A stretch of 64,000 nt of DNA from Clostridiales bacterium UBA3678 (GTDB taxonomy: Bacteria; Bacillota; Clostridia; TANB77; CAG-508): positions 94,206 through 158,205 of the forward strand of contig DFJF01000007.1 in assembly GCA_002372935.1 (NCBI GenBank). The letters are read 5' to 3'. The translations under genes and the position numbers were made by a program. The notes under the pieces are model-generated. The model had not been told where the DNA came from. It worked only from the letters and a program-made list of their open reading frames with translations, and searched no databases. Shown here piece by piece: positions 7,866-17,724 of the stretch (its first letter is position 1; the number at the start of each line of letters is the position of its first letter).

Positions 7866-10800
7866 ATGTTACAAATAAAAAATATTTGCAAAAAATATAA
7901 AACAGGAAATTTAATACAAAAGGCTTTAGATAATGTAAGTTTAAATTTAAGAGATAGTGAATTTGTTGCTATTCTTGGCCCTAGTGGATCTGGAAAAACA
8001 ACTCTTCTAAACATTATTGGAGGTTTAGACCATTATGATACAGGAGATTTAATAATAAATGGAATTTCAACCAAGAAATACAAAGATAGAGACTGGGATT
8101 CTTACCGTAACCATACAATTGGATTTGTGTTTCAAAGTTATAATTTGATACCACACCAAACAATTTTATCAAATGTTGAACTTGCATTAACTATTTCAGG
8201 CATAGTTAAAAGCAAAAGAAAACAAAAAGCATTAAAAGCACTTGAACAAGTAGGACTTAAAGAGCAAGCACATAAAAAACCTAGCCAACTATCAGGAGGA
8301 CAAATGCAAAGAGTTGCTATTGCAAGAGCTTTAGTAAATAACCCAGATGTTATACTTGCTGATGAACCAACAGGAGCTTTAGATAGTGATACAAGTGTTC
8401 AAGTAATGGAATTATTAAAAGAAGTTGCAAAAGACCGTTTGGTAGTAATGGTAACACATAATCCAGAATTAGCAAAAACCTATGCTACTCGTATTGTGAA
8501 TTTAAGAGACGGAAAAATACGCTCTGATAGCAATCCTTATAAAATAGATAATGAAAAAAATAAAAAAGCAGAACATAAAAACATGGGAAAAACAACAATG
8601 TCATTCTTAACTGCTTTATCACTTAGCTTCAATAATTTAAAAACTAAAAAAGGAAGAACATTTTTAACTTCTTTTGCTGGATCAATTGGTATTATTGGAA
8701 TAGCTCTTATTTTATCATTATCAAATGGAGTTAATACTTATATTAAATCAGTTGAAGAAGATACTTTGTCAGAATACCCATTACAAATACAAAGTACAGG
8801 AATTGATATGACTTCACTGTTAATGAGTGCAAGAAATGATACAAGTGAAAATCAAGAAAATGGGAAAATAAATGTCACAAAAAACCTAAGTAATATGTTT
8901 TCCACAATAGGCTCTAATGATTTAGTTTCATTTAAGAAATATTTAGAAAGTGGGGAAAGCCATATTGATAACTATGCAAAAGCAATTGAATACACATACA
9001 ATGTTTCACCCAAAATATATAATTCGGACACTGAAAAATTAAGACAATTGAATCCTGATGTTTCATTTGAAGGATTGGGAATGGGATCAGGTTCAAGCAT
9101 GAATAGCTTAATATCTAGTATGATGAGTACAGATGTATTTTTTCAAATGCCAACAAATACAAATTTATTTGAGAATCAATATGATATAAAAGCTGGAAGA
9201 TGGACTACTAATTACAATGAATGTGTTTTAGTATTAACATCAGATGGAAATATTAGTGACTTCTTGCTATATACATTAGGATTAAGGGATTTTAGTGAAC
9301 TTGATAATATGGTTAATAAGTTTTCAAATGAAGAAAGAGTAGAACCACCTACTGATATGGGATCTTATTCTTATGAAGATATTCTTGGAAAATCATTTAA
9401 ATTAGTAAATAATAGTGATTGTTATGAATATGACAAAGAATACAAAATATGGAGAGATAAAACAGATAATACAAAATATATGAAAAAAATTGTGGAAAAC
9501 GGTGAAGATATAAAAATTGTTGGAATTGTACAACCCAAAGAAGGAGCAACAGGCACGATGCTAAAACCTGGAATAAACTATCCTTCATCATTAACAAACC
9601 ATATAATCGAAAATTCAACTAATAGTAAAATTGTAAAAGATCAGCTAGAACGACCAGAAATTAATGTATTTACTGGAAAAAGATTTGATGATAATGAGAA
9701 AGATAATTCTTTTGATATGAATTCATTATTTGAAATAGATACAAATGCATTAAAATCAGCATTTAAAATAGATCAGTCAAAAATAAAAGTTGATTTTAGT
9801 AATCTAAATAATATAGCAACACAAAATTCATTACCTGAAATTGATTTAAATAAAATTTTAAGCAAAATTGAATTTTCTATACCGCAAGAAAGTATTAAAA
9901 AATTAATGAATGAGATTTTAAAAGGATATGAAACATATTTAAAAAATACACCAGATGCTAGTTTAAACCAGTTAAATAAAGCTTTAACTGAATATTTGCA
10001 ATCAAAAGAAACAACTGAATTGTTAAACAAGGAAATTGAAAAAATAATTAAAAAAAATGGGAGTTTAACTATTACTCAAGAACAAATGAATGAAATTATG
10101 CAAACTATTTTAAAAGATTTTCAAGAATATGCTAGTAATAATGGACTAGGAGATATTACAGAGGTAGATAAATATTTTATGGAATATCTTGAATCAGAAC
10201 AAGCAAAAAAAATTATTACTAATAATGTTTCAGAAATAATTAAATCTCAGAATTTAGATAAACAAATTTCAAAAATTATTGAAAAATATATGCAATCTGT
10301 TATGACAACAATGAGTAAAAGCCTTGAAAAAGAAATGAAATCAAGCATTAATAAGCTTAGTAAATCAATGGCAAATGCAATAAGTATTGACACAAGTGCT
10401 TTTGCTAATGCTTTTAAAATGAAAATGGATGAGGAGGAACTATCAGAGCTTTTTGCTTCACTTATGAGCAAAGGTAATGAAAGTTATGATAACAATCTAA
10501 AAAAGCTAAATTATGCTGATTTTAATGAACCAGCTGGTATTAATATTTACCCAAAAGATTTTGAGGGGAATAAAGCAATTACAAATTTATTAGATTCATA
10601 CAATAACAATATGAGAGAAAATGGAAATGATGATAAAGTAATTTCATACACAGATATGGTTGGAACTTTGATGAGTTCTGTAACAAATATTATCAATACA
10701 GTAAGTTATGTACTTATTGCATTTACTGGAATATCTTTAATTGTATCTTCTATTATGATTGGTGTTATCACATATATCAGTGTATTAGAGAGAAGAAAAG

Positions 10801-11105
10801 AAATTGGAATTTTAAGAGCTATTGGAGCATCAAAACATAATATTTCACAAGTTTTCAATGCTGAAACATTTATCATAGGAACTCTTTCTGGAGTAATTGG
10901 AATAGGTATTACTTTATTATTACTAATTCCTATAAATCATATTATCGCATCACTTGCTAATGGTGTAAATATTAGAGCAGTATTACTACCAACATCAGGA
11001 ATTATTTTGATTTTTTTAAGTATAATCTTAACATTATTTGGAGGAATTTTGCCTTCAAGGAAAGCTGCAAAAGAAGATCCTGTATTAGCATTAAAGAGTG
11101 AATAA
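7866..11105 (+). CDS. MacB-like ABC protein: ATPase fused to FtsX-type permease
   Basis: 1079 residues. Residues 1-235 form an ABC ATPase of the MacB/LolD type (Walker [10 protein letters not shown], signature LSGGQMQR, Walker [13 protein letters not shown]). One membrane helix lies near residue 275, then a very large (about 650-residue) extracytoplasmic domain rich in coiled-coil-like Lys/Glu/Asn stretches, then three C-terminal helices with the FtsX motif [15 protein letters not shown]. It is a mechanotransmission-type transporter, probably acting on extracytoplasmic substrates (antimicrobial peptide defence or envelope work). The extracellular part is much longer than in classical MacB. 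A good ribosome site (aaaaggag) precedes ATG 7866. Confidence 0.88.
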   Translation: MLQIKNICKKYKTGNLIQKALDNVSLNLRDSEFVAILGPSGSGKTTLLNIIGGLDHYDTGDLIINGISTKKYKDRDWDSYRNHTIGFVFQSYNLIPHQTILSNVELALTISGIVKSKRKQKALKALEQVGLKEQAHKKPSQLSGGQMQRVAIARALVNNPDVILADEPTGALDSDTSVQVMELLKEVAKDRLVVMVTHNPELAKTYATRIVNLRDGKIRSDSNPYKIDNEKNKKAEHKNMGKTTMSFLTALSLSFNNLKTKKGRTFLTSFAGSIGIIGIALILSLSNGVNTYIKSVEEDTLSEYPLQIQSTGIDMTSLLMSARNDTSENQENGKINVTKNLSNMFSTIGSNDLVSFKKYLESGESHIDNYAKAIEYTYNVSPKIYNSDTEKLRQLNPDVSFEGLGMGSGSSMNSLISSMMSTDVFFQMPTNTNLFENQYDIKAGRWTTNYNECVLVLTSDGNISDFLLYTLGLRDFSELDNMVNKFSNEERVEPPTDMGSYSYEDILGKSFKLVNNSDCYEYDKEYKIWRDKTDNTKYMKKIVENGEDIKIVGIVQPKEGATGTMLKPGINYPSSLTNHIIENSTNSKIVKDQLERPEINVFTGKRFDDNEKDNSFDMNSLFEIDTNALKSAFKIDQSKIKVDFSNLNNIATQNSLPEIDLNKILSKIEFSIPQESIKKLMNEILKGYETYLKNTPDASLNQLNKALTEYLQSKETTELLNKEIEKIIKKNGSLTITQEQMNEIMQTILKDFQEYASNNGLGDITEVDKYFMEYLESEQAKKIITNNVSEIIKSQNLDKQISKIIEKYMQSVMTTMSKSLEKEMKSSINKLSKSMANAISIDTSAFANAFKMKMDEEELSELFASLMSKGNESYDNNLKKLNYADFNEPAGINIYPKDFEGNKAITNLLDSYNNNMRENGNDDKVISYTDMVGTLMSSVTNIINTVSYVLIAFTGISLIVSSIMIGVITYISVLERRKEIGILRAIGASKHNISQVFNAETFIIGTLSGVIGIGITLLLLIPINHIIASLANGVNIRAVLLPTSGIILIFLSIILTLFGGILPSRKAAKEDPVLALKSE

Positions 11106-11253
11106 TTAGGGATTTTTAAAGCAGATTTAAATAATAGCATTTCAGGTTGCTCAAATTTGACAGAAACATTATAAAGGGACAATTAAGTTTGACAAAAATA
11201 GAGAAAAAGAATGAAAAGTCGTTGTAAAGAAACCAATTAAATAGGAGTAAATG

Positions 11254-12375
11254 ATGGCAAACAATTTTATAAAAGGATATGGAAATACAAATATATCAGA
11301 TAAAGTAAAAAGATGTAAAGAATTTTACAATAAAAATAAAAAGATGTGTACAATATCATTAATTGCATTTATCATAATTTTAATATTAATTATCATTTTA
11401 TTAGTAAATCATAACAAAAAAGAGATAGATACTACATCTACAATACACGGAATTACTATAAATGACAATACACAATTTTACAAAGAACCAAATGAAAAAG
11501 AACTAATTTCTACTTTAGAAAAAGGAAAAAATGTGTATATATTTGATAAAACTACAGATAGAAATGGTATAACCTGGTATTATGTAGATTACAATAATCA
11601 AATGGGATATATAAATGAGAAGGATGTAAAATATTTTGTATTTAATGATAGTGATGAAAACACACTAATGAGTGATGTTTCAAAATTTAATGTTATTTAT
11701 GAACAATTTAAAACCGAAAATGACTATGAACTATTTTTAATAGAGAATAATTTTAATTATGTATATATTCGTGCAGGAGGAAGAGGCTATGGGCAAGACG
11801 GAAATATGTACATAGATCAAAATGCAGATATGTATATAAATGCTTGTGAATATCTTGGAATACCTTATGGATTCTATTATATAGATGAAGCTTTAAATGA
11901 AGAAGAAGTAAATGAAGAAATAGAATTCATGCAAAATTTTATATCAGAACATGCTAAGGAAAACTGTTTACTTCCAGTTGTAATAGATATGGAATATCAT
12001 GATGGAAGTGGAAGAGCAGATACTAAAGATGCTTTAGCAAATAGATCTAGAATTGCTCAAAACCTTTTAAATGGATTCAAAAATGCTGGCTTAAATGCTT
12101 TTATTTATAGTAATGCACAATATGCAAATAAATATCTTTCAGATGTAGACTCAGATTTCTGGCTTTCATATTATACAGAGGAAACTTCAGTTCCAAATTA
12201 TTGGTATACAGAAACTAACCAGGATAAGGTTATTTCTAATACGGATTTTGTAAATAAGATGAAGATTTGGCAATTTTCGGAAACAGGTGCAAGTGATATT
12301 GGAATAGATATTCAAATTGATTTAAATTTGGTTAAAGATAATTTCTTAAAAAAATTTGTTATAAAAGACAAATAA
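11254..12375 (+). CDS. membrane-anchored GH25 muramidase with SH3-like domain
   Basis: About 373 residues: cytoplasmic basic tail, one membrane helix (about 33-53), an SH3-like segment (about 65-125), then a GH25 lysozyme domain. Catalytic signatures are DVSKFN at the first strand and VVIDMEYHD (the D-x-E pair). It should cleave the N-acetylmuramic acid-N-acetylglucosamine bond in peptidoglycan outside the membrane. ATG 11254 fits the aggag ribosome site better than the adjacent ATG at 11251. It stands alone, with 145 bp upstream and a decayed region downstream. Confidence 0.9.
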   Translation: MANNFIKGYGNTNISDKVKRCKEFYNKNKKMCTISLIAFIIILILIIILLVNHNKKEIDTTSTIHGITINDNTQFYKEPNEKELISTLEKGKNVYIFDKTTDRNGITWYYVDYNNQMGYINEKDVKYFVFNDSDENTLMSDVSKFNVIYEQFKTENDYELFLIENNFNYVYIRAGGRGYGQDGNMYIDQNADMYINACEYLGIPYGFYYIDEALNEEEVNEEIEFMQNFISEHAKENCLLPVVIDMEYHDGSGRADTKDALANRSRIAQNLLNGFKNAGLNAFIYSNAQYANKYLSDVDSDFWLSYYTEETSVPNYWYTETNQDKVISNTDFVNKMKIWQFSETGASDIGIDIQIDLNLVKDNFLKKFVIKDK

Positions 12376-12390
12376 TAAAATGCTCTGACA

Positions 12391-12426
12391 CATCGATGCA
12401 TAGGTTTGAATCCTACCACCCCAGCA
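12391..12426 (+). other. tRNA 3'-end-like fragment (not a functional tRNA)
   Basis: taggtttgaatccta resembles a T-arm (loop TTTGAAT, 4-bp stem) followed by accacccca, but no matching D-arm, anticodon arm or 5' acceptor strand lies upstream. It sits at the left border of a decayed patch and may be a relic of an integration site. Confidence 0.3.
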
Positions 12427-12430
12427 GTTT

Positions 12431-12944
12431 AATCTTTCGAATAACTTTAAAGAAAAAAATATTTTTGACATTGGATATAGTCAAAAAATATTTGCATACT
12501 TAGCTTATAACAATACGGATAAGTTTGGAATGAGAATGCCATCTTTATATGGATATAAAGATATAGCCGTTATTTATAATAAAAATCTTCTAATGGTATT
12601 GTAAAAAACTAGTTCAAAATGAAAGTATAAATCAAAGCATATATTTTAATGATGAGTTAGGAATCAAAAAACTCAGGAAAATAAAAAATAAATATTTAAA
12701 ACAAGGTATAAGAGTAATACTAGTTCAAAACATTGAAGGAACTAAAGAATTTTTTAGAGTATATACCATTCATAATGGGCCATATAAATTATTTGATTAT
12801 GAAGAAATATGTGAATTTATTTGTAAAATAAAAAATGAGCTAGATTTGTATTATTATGATTTAAATAATATTAAAATACAAAATATTAAGGATTGCGGAT
12901 ATGGATATGTCAGTGAATTTAGTTGTAAAGGAAGAGTAATATGA
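12431..12944 (+). pseudogene. decayed gene in two frames, unknown family
   Basis: Two open stretches follow each other. One frame is open to the stop at 12602-12604 and includes peptides such as DIGYSQKIFAYLAYNN. A second frame is open from about 12600 to the stop at 12942-12944 and includes FFRVYTIHNGPYKLFDYEE. Neither has a credible start with a ribosome site. Together they look like one gene of roughly 170 residues broken by a frameshift near 12600; no CGG codon is involved. I do not recognise the family. The 12376-13058 gap holds only this, the tRNA-like fragment and the next small frame. Confidence 0.5.
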
Positions 12945-13120
12945 AAGAGGATGGAAAATATACAAAAGAAAATAAAGAAGTATATGAACTATATAAAGAA
13001 AATGATGATTTAATACCGTTTTTTGCGTTAAATATAAATTATAAGGAGTGTTTCTTAAGTGTTGATAGGAATAACGCAAACTTCAACAGCTTTTGGACCA
13101 TCAACAACTCAAAGATTTAA
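12941..13120 (+). CDS. small 59-residue ORF, unknown
   Basis: The ATG overlaps the stop of the preceding decayed frame (ATGA) and follows an aaaggaag ribosome-site-like sequence. The product is charged and lysine/glutamate-rich at its N-terminus, then PFFALNINYKECFLSVDR. Its last 20 codons overlap the start of the next gene in another frame, so its C-terminus is probably accidental and it may be a remnant. Confidence 0.35.
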   Translation: MKEDGKYTKENKEVYELYKENDDLIPFFALNINYKECFLSVDRNNANFNSFWTINNSKI

Positions 13121-14111
13121 TCAAAGATTTCCTAGTGGAGTTGCTCAACAATCACCCAATGATGAGACAGAAGATAATATTTATGCAATTATTCAAGGTG
13201 CGTGTTGGTGTAAAGGATATTCGACAGGAGCAAGTGCTATAACTAAACATTTTTATAGTGGTACAGGTGGTGCGATAACACATTTAAAAACAGAGGCAGG
13301 ATGCTCTGAAACTACTTCTACAGTTACTTTAAATGTTATGAAGGCTTTGTTATCAATGGATCAATTTAGAATTGTAGGGGTTCCAACTTTAGAAAAACAA
13401 GTAATTCAAACTATTCAAAGAACAATAAATAATCAGTATGAAGCTTATATTGGATTGTCTCCTTGTGATGGAGCTTACGGTAGAGAAATGAATTTGGCTT
13501 TAATTAAAGTACTTCAAGCTATAGAAGGATATGCTATAACATGTTTTGTAAGTGATATGTCAACTGGATATAGTGGAAATAAAGGATTTAGAATGCCTCA
13601 AAACTGGAACTTTGATCAGTTTGCCCCTATGTCAATGACAAATTCAGATGGAACATGGGCTATTGACAAAGTTGCAAGTTCTGGAAGATTTGAAGCAGTG
13701 GAGTCTTTAAGTGAAAGGTATTTATATGAAGGGGATTTTGTTTTTACTGGTGAACATAGTGGAACTAATATAAAATATGGAGGAAATAGATTAAGGGCTT
13801 ATATTACACCAATAGGAGAATCTGAAAATGTAGATTATTCAAATTTACATATAGAATTCTTAATAAGGCCACAAACATCGGTTTCGCCATATTATGATAC
13901 ATTTAAAGCTATTATTGCTCCTATTGATGGTTCTGTTCATGATTTTGCAGAAATGATTGGAACAGATGTTGCTACTGACGATAGAGATTATATGAGAATT
14001 TCATCCGATACGAATTATTATGCAACATATAGCGTTGTTGGTGAAAATGGAGAAGTAGTGAATAATGTTCCAGTTAGAGTAATTGTAAGTATAGAAACTG
14101 AAGAATATTAA
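13059..14111 (+). CDS. peptidoglycan-binding-like protein, apparently N-terminally truncated
   Basis: 350 residues from GTG 13059 (ribosome site aaggag 16 nt upstream). Residues 1-140 match, from memory of the family, the tandem peptidoglycan-binding-like repeats found in front of DUF1906/Rv2525c-type glycoside-hydrolase-like domains (FGPSTTQ, IQGACWCKGYSTG, VMKALLSMDQF, YEAYIGLSPCDGAYGRE). The reading begins in the middle of the first repeat, and the hydrolase-like domain is absent. Residues 145-350 are a different beta-rich region I do not recognise. There is no signal peptide. A 5'-truncated or rearranged gene is likely; it may still be expressed. Confidence 0.6.
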   Translation: MLIGITQTSTAFGPSTTQRFNQRFPSGVAQQSPNDETEDNIYAIIQGACWCKGYSTGASAITKHFYSGTGGAITHLKTEAGCSETTSTVTLNVMKALLSMDQFRIVGVPTLEKQVIQTIQRTINNQYEAYIGLSPCDGAYGREMNLALIKVLQAIEGYAITCFVSDMSTGYSGNKGFRMPQNWNFDQFAPMSMTNSDGTWAIDKVASSGRFEAVESLSERYLYEGDFVFTGEHSGTNIKYGGNRLRAYITPIGESENVDYSNLHIEFLIRPQTSVSPYYDTFKAIIAPIDGSVHDFAEMIGTDVATDDRDYMRISSDTNYYATYSVVGENGEVVNNVPVRVIVSIETEEY

Positions 14112-14129
14112 TGAGAGATTTAAAATAAA

Positions 14130-14161
14130 AAAATAAGAGGAAGTAAAGATCCTCTTATTTT
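14130..14161. terminator. bidirectional terminator between convergent genes
   Basis: Perfect 12-bp stem aaaataagagga / tcctcttatttt with an 8-nt loop, A tract on the left and T-rich on the right. It serves the + gene ending at 14111 and the - gene ending at 14166. Confidence 0.85.
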
Positions 14162-14165
14162 GCAT

Positions 14166-14711
14166 TTATTTATCTACTGTTTCCCAATCCTGTCCACCAT
14201 TTTTTGTATTATATGTGTATTCTATATTTAAATTTTTTAAAATCATAGTTCCTTCGTATCTATTACTGAAATGAATATTGGTTATAATGTTTTCAATAGT
14301 ACTACTTCTTCCAATATCTATAGCGGTCCAATTTTTTCCCATATCGTCTGAATAGACAATATAAGTTATATATTTATTTTCATCAATCATATTTAAAATA
14401 TTTTTACTTACATTTGAATTATTGTTTATTGATGGAGTTTCTTTTATGTAATAAAATACTATTTTGTTATTGTCCATTTGATATGTTCCTTCATAATATT
14501 TTCCATTGTTATTCTGAGTTAAGTAGTCAGCTATCAATGAAAAATCATAAGGTACTTCAGTCCAATCTTCAGAACCGATTTTAATATATAATTTTGAATC
14601 TTCAAACTTATATGACATAGATTTAGTTGTATTTAATCTGTTTAATAAAAATAGTATACTTAAAAATATTAATATGCATGATATTATATAGATTATATTT
14701 TTCTGTTTCAT
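14166..14711 (-). CDS. membrane-anchored protein with Asp-box (BNR-like) motifs
   Basis: 181 residues from the ATG complementary to 14709-14711, which has a strong ribosome site (ggaggt on the - strand, 14716-14721). One N-terminal membrane helix (about 6-24) is followed by an extracytoplasmic domain. Two Asp-box type motifs, YSDDMGKNWTAI and NTKNGGQDWETV, are the beta-hairpin turns seen in sialidase/sortilin-like propellers. Two copies are too few for a full propeller, so the function is unknown. It is one of only three clear - strand genes here. Confidence 0.7.
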   Translation of the reverse strand: MKQKNIIYIISCILIFLSILFLLNRLNTTKSMSYKFEDSKLYIKIGSEDWTEVPYDFSLIADYLTQNNNGKYYEGTYQMDNNKIVFYYIKETPSINNNSNVSKNILNMIDENKYITYIVYSDDMGKNWTAIDIGRSSTIENIITNIHFSNRYEGTMILKNLNIEYTYNTKNGGQDWETVDK

Positions 14712-14803
14712 AGTTACCTCCGTTTTATATATTATATCAGAGGAGTACATTAAAATCAAATATAAATATAAATATAAAACTGTCAAACTTCCGGCTCAAA
14801 CTC

Positions 14804-14832
14804 TTGAGCTTTTTTTGTTTTTATGATAAAAT
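14804..14832 (+). promoter_or_regulatory. probable lepA promoter
   Basis: TTGAGC (14804-14809), 17 bp, TAAAAT (14827-14832). The -35 box forms one arm of a small stem gctcaa/ttgagc followed by seven T, so the same stretch could also act as a weak terminator of upstream read-through. Confidence 0.45.
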
Positions 14833-14850
14833 ACACACATAGATTTAAGT

Positions 14851-14898
14851 AGAAAGGGAATGATTGATTAACACAATTAATCAATCATACAAGATAAT
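14851..14898 (+). promoter_or_regulatory. lepA ribosome-binding region with stem-loop between SD and start
   Basis: An agaaaggg Shine-Dalgarno-like site (14851-14858) lies 40 nt before the only possible start. Between them is a perfect 12-bp hairpin (14860-14871 / 14877-14888, 5-nt loop). When folded, the SD would be 11 nt from ATG 14899. No other purine-rich site exists near the start. Confidence 0.6.
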
Positions 14899-16713
14899 AT
14901 GAATGAATATCAAAAATATATTAGAAATTTTAGTATAATAGCACACATAGACCATGGAAAGTCTACATTAGCAGATAGATTAATAGAAATGACAGGTGTT
15001 CTATCAGAAAGAGAGATGGAATCTCAAATATTAGATAATATGGACATAGAGCGTGAAAGAGGAATTACAATAAAAGCTCAATCTGTTCGTATGAAATATA
15101 AAGCAAAAGATGGAAATGAATATACTTTTAATTTAATAGATACACCAGGTCATGTTGACTTTAATTATGAAGTGTCTAGAAGTTTAGCAGCTTGTGATGG
15201 TGCAATTTTAATTGTTGATGCAACACAAGGAGTAGAAGCACAAACTTTAGCTAATTCATATTTAGCAATAGACAATAACTTAGAGATTTTACCTGTTATA
15301 AATAAAATTGATTTAGCAAGTGCAAGACCAGATGATGCAAAAAAAGAAATAGAAGATATAATTGGAATTCCAGCAGAAGAGGCACCATGTGTTTCTGCAA
15401 AAACAGGACTAAATGTTGACCAGGTTTTAGAAAAAATAGTAACAGATTTGCCAGCTCCAAAAGGAGATGAAACTGCAAAGTTAAAATCTCTAATATTCGA
15501 TTCATATTATGACAACTATAAAGGTGCTGTAGCTTTTGTTAGAATTATGGATGGGAAAGTAAAAGTTGGAGATGAAATAGAGTTAATGTCCTCAAAAGAC
15601 AAATTCATTGTAACAGAAGTTGGATATTTTGCACCAGGAAGATATTTACCTTGTAATGAATTAAAAGCAGGAGAAGTAGGATATATTGCTGCAAGCATAA
15701 AAAGCCTCTCAGAAATAAGGGTTGGAGATACAATTACACTAGTAAATAATCCTGCAGAAAAACCGCTTCCTGGATATAAAAAAGTGACACCTATGGTGTA
15801 TTGTGGGATTTATCCAATAGATGGAAGTGAATATGAAAATCTTAAAATAGCATTAGAAAAATTAAAATTAAATGATGCAGCATTAGAATTTGAACAAGAG
15901 ACATCTGCTGCACTAGGATTTGGATTTAGATGTGGATTTTTAGGATTATTACATTTAGAAATAATAGAAGAAAGATTAGATAGAGAATTTGATTTAGGGT
16001 TAATCACAACTGCTCCATCAGTTATATATAAAGTTCATAAAACAAATGGAGAAGTATTAGATATCTATAATCCATCAGATTTACCAAACCAAGGAGAGAT
16101 TGCATATATAGAAGAACCAATAGTTACAGCAAATATCATAACACCAAAAGAATATGTTGGTGGAATAATGGAAATGTGTCAAAATAGAAGAGGTATTTAT
16201 GTAGATATGAAATATCTTGACGAAACTAGAGTTTCACTAATCTATGAAATGCCATTAAATGAAATAATATACGATTTCTTTGATAATTTAAAATCAAAAA
16301 CAAAAGGCTATGCATCATTTGACTATGAATTTAAAGAATATAGAGAGTCAAAATTGGTTAGATTAGATATAAGAATAAATGGTGAAAATGTTGATGCATT
16401 ATCATTTATAGTTCACAAAGATATGGCATATAATAGAGGCAAAAAAATGGTAGAAAAACTAAAAACAGTTATACCAAGACATTTATTTGTCATACCACTT
16501 CAAGCAGTAGTTGGAGGCACAATAATTGCAAGAGAAACAATATCAGCATTACGAAAAGATGTATTAGCAAAATGTTATGGCGGAGATATTACAAGAAAGA
16601 AAAAATTATTAGAAAAGCAAAAAAGAGGAAAAGAAAAAATGCGTCAAATAGGTAAAGTTGATGTACCACAAGAAGCATTTTTATCAGTATTAAAATTAGA
16701 TGACGAAAATTGA
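14899..16713 (+). CDS. lepA: elongation factor 4 (LepA)
   Basis: 604 residues, the usual length. A ribosome-associated GTPase: G1 [10 protein letters not shown]3 DTPGHVDF, G4 NKIDL, followed by the EF-G-like domains and the LepA-specific C-terminus ending near [13 protein letters not shown]. It promotes back-translocation or recovery of stalled ribosomes. ATG 14899 is the only start candidate; upstream codons in this frame are not starts. Translation initiation appears unusual (see the leader entry). The gene is followed by a GGGACGGTTC repeat cluster. Confidence 0.97.
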   Translation: MNEYQKYIRNFSIIAHIDHGKSTLADRLIEMTGVLSEREMESQILDNMDIERERGITIKAQSVRMKYKAKDGNEYTFNLIDTPGHVDFNYEVSRSLAACDGAILIVDATQGVEAQTLANSYLAIDNNLEILPVINKIDLASARPDDAKKEIEDIIGIPAEEAPCVSAKTGLNVDQVLEKIVTDLPAPKGDETAKLKSLIFDSYYDNYKGAVAFVRIMDGKVKVGDEIELMSSKDKFIVTEVGYFAPGRYLPCNELKAGEVGYIAASIKSLSEIRVGDTITLVNNPAEKPLPGYKKVTPMVYCGIYPIDGSEYENLKIALEKLKLNDAALEFEQETSAALGFGFRCGFLGLLHLEIIEERLDREFDLGLITTAPSVIYKVHKTNGEVLDIYNPSDLPNQGEIAYIEEPIVTANIITPKEYVGGIMEMCQNRRGIYVDMKYLDETRVSLIYEMPLNEIIYDFFDNLKSKTKGYASFDYEFKEYRESKLVRLDIRINGENVDALSFIVHKDMAYNRGKKMVEKLKTVIPRHLFVIPLQAVVGGTIIARETISALRKDVLAKCYGGDITRKKKLLEKQKRGKEKMRQIGKVDVPQEAFLSVLKLDDEN

Positions 16714-16721
16714 TCTACTTT

Positions 16722-16810
16722 CAAAAAGGGACGGTTCTTTTTTGAAAGAGAACCGTCCCTTTTTAAAAAAGAACCGTCCCCTTTTGAAAAAGAACCGTCC
16801 CCAAATGAAA
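16722..16810. repeat. GGGACGGTTC modular palindromic repeat, copy A
   Basis: One unit in + orientation (gggacggttc, 16728-16737) and three inverted units (gaaccgtccc at 16750, 16771, 16792), spaced by 11-13 nt of T/A-rich linkers. It can fold into alternative hairpins. Its last 47 bases, ending ccccaaatgaaag, are identical to the repeat before polC. It lies between lepA and the methyltransferase gene and supplies the DNA just before the latter's ribosome site. Confidence 0.85.
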
Positions 16811-16821
16811 GAAGGTAATTT

Positions 16822-17619
16822 ATGCAAAGAATTTCAAGTAAAGATAATAATTTAATAAAACATTTAAAAAAATTAAAAGAAAAGAAATATAGAGATGAAT
16901 ATGGAGAATATACTGTAGAAGGTATAAAACTTGTTAAAGAAGCTTTTAAAGAAAAGGCGAATATAAAACAACTGATTATATGTGATGGATGTAATTCAGA
17001 GATAATTGAAAGTCATTTAAAATATGAGATGGCTAAATTTGATTTTGTTTATGTTCCTGAAAATATTTTTAAAATGATTTCTAATGTGGATAATCCACAA
17101 GGTGTTTTAGCAGTTATTGGAAAAAATACAATAGATACTGCAAATAAAGATAATATATCTTTAACAAATGATATTATACTTGCTCTTGATGATATACAAG
17201 ATCCAGGAAATTTAGGAACTATTTTAAGAACAGCAGATAGTGTAGGGCTAAAGCAAATTTTAATTTCAAAAGGTACAGCAGATCCATATAATCCAAAGGT
17301 TGTACGTTCTACTATGGGTGCAATATTTAGAATAAATATTATAGAATGTGATAATTTAAAAGAAATTTTAGAGTATTTGAAAGAGAAAAATTATAAAATA
17401 ATGTGTACATCTTTAGAGGCAAAAAAGACAATTTATCAAACAAATTATAATAAAAAGGTTATTGTAATTGGAAATGAAGCAAATGGAGTTTCAAAGGATA
17501 TTCAAAAAATGGCTGATGAAAAAGTAATTATACCAATGCTTGGTAAAACAGAAAGTTTAAATGCTTCTGTTGCGACAGGGGTTATTTTGTATGAATATGT
17601 TAGGCAAAAATTGATTTAA
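16822..17619 (+). CDS. TrmH/SpoU family RNA 2'-O-methyltransferase
   Basis: 265 residues with an N-terminal substrate-binding domain and a C-terminal SPOUT domain. Motifs: DIQDPGNLGTILRTADSVG (motif 1), VIVIGNEANGVS (motif 2) and ESLNASVATGVILYE (motif 3), which form the trefoil-knot S-adenosylmethionine site. It probably methylates a ribose in 23S rRNA (RlmB/TsnR relatives), but the target nucleotide cannot be told. ATG 16822 has the gaagg ribosome site placed just after the repeat. Confidence 0.93.
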   Translation: MQRISSKDNNLIKHLKKLKEKKYRDEYGEYTVEGIKLVKEAFKEKANIKQLIICDGCNSEIIESHLKYEMAKFDFVYVPENIFKMISNVDNPQGVLAVIGKNTIDTANKDNISLTNDIILALDDIQDPGNLGTILRTADSVGLKQILISKGTADPYNPKVVRSTMGAIFRINIIECDNLKEILEYLKEKNYKIMCTSLEAKKTIYQTNYNKKVIVIGNEANGVSKDIQKMADEKVIIPMLGKTESLNASVATGVILYEYVRQKLI

Positions 17620-17724
17620 TTTTTTTAATATATTTAAAATCCCATAATAAAATCAAATTTTATTGCAATATTGCTAAAATTGTGATTTAATAAGAATGTA
17701 AAAATCTTTTTAAGGGAGGAAAAA

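Noticed and set aside
12391..12426. Possible complete tRNA gene near 12.4 kb
   Set aside because: Only a T-arm-like piece and a C-rich tail exist; no partner acceptor strand, D-arm or anticodon arm could be found upstream.
12596..12606. A fifth CGG-type frame break in the decayed gene
   Set aside because: The frame change near 12600 occurs at ATG GTA TTG TAA without any CGG, and the gene lacks a start, so it is ordinary decay.
14860..14871. Three-codon leader peptide (ATG ATT GAT TAA) before lepA
   Set aside because: The ATG begins 1 nt after the Shine-Dalgarno, too close for initiation; the sequence is better explained as the hairpin arm.
16722..16810. CRISPR array from repeated GGGACGGTTC units
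   Set aside because: Units are 10 bp, in mixed orientation, with very short T/A linkers rather than unique spacers, and no cas genes are nearby.
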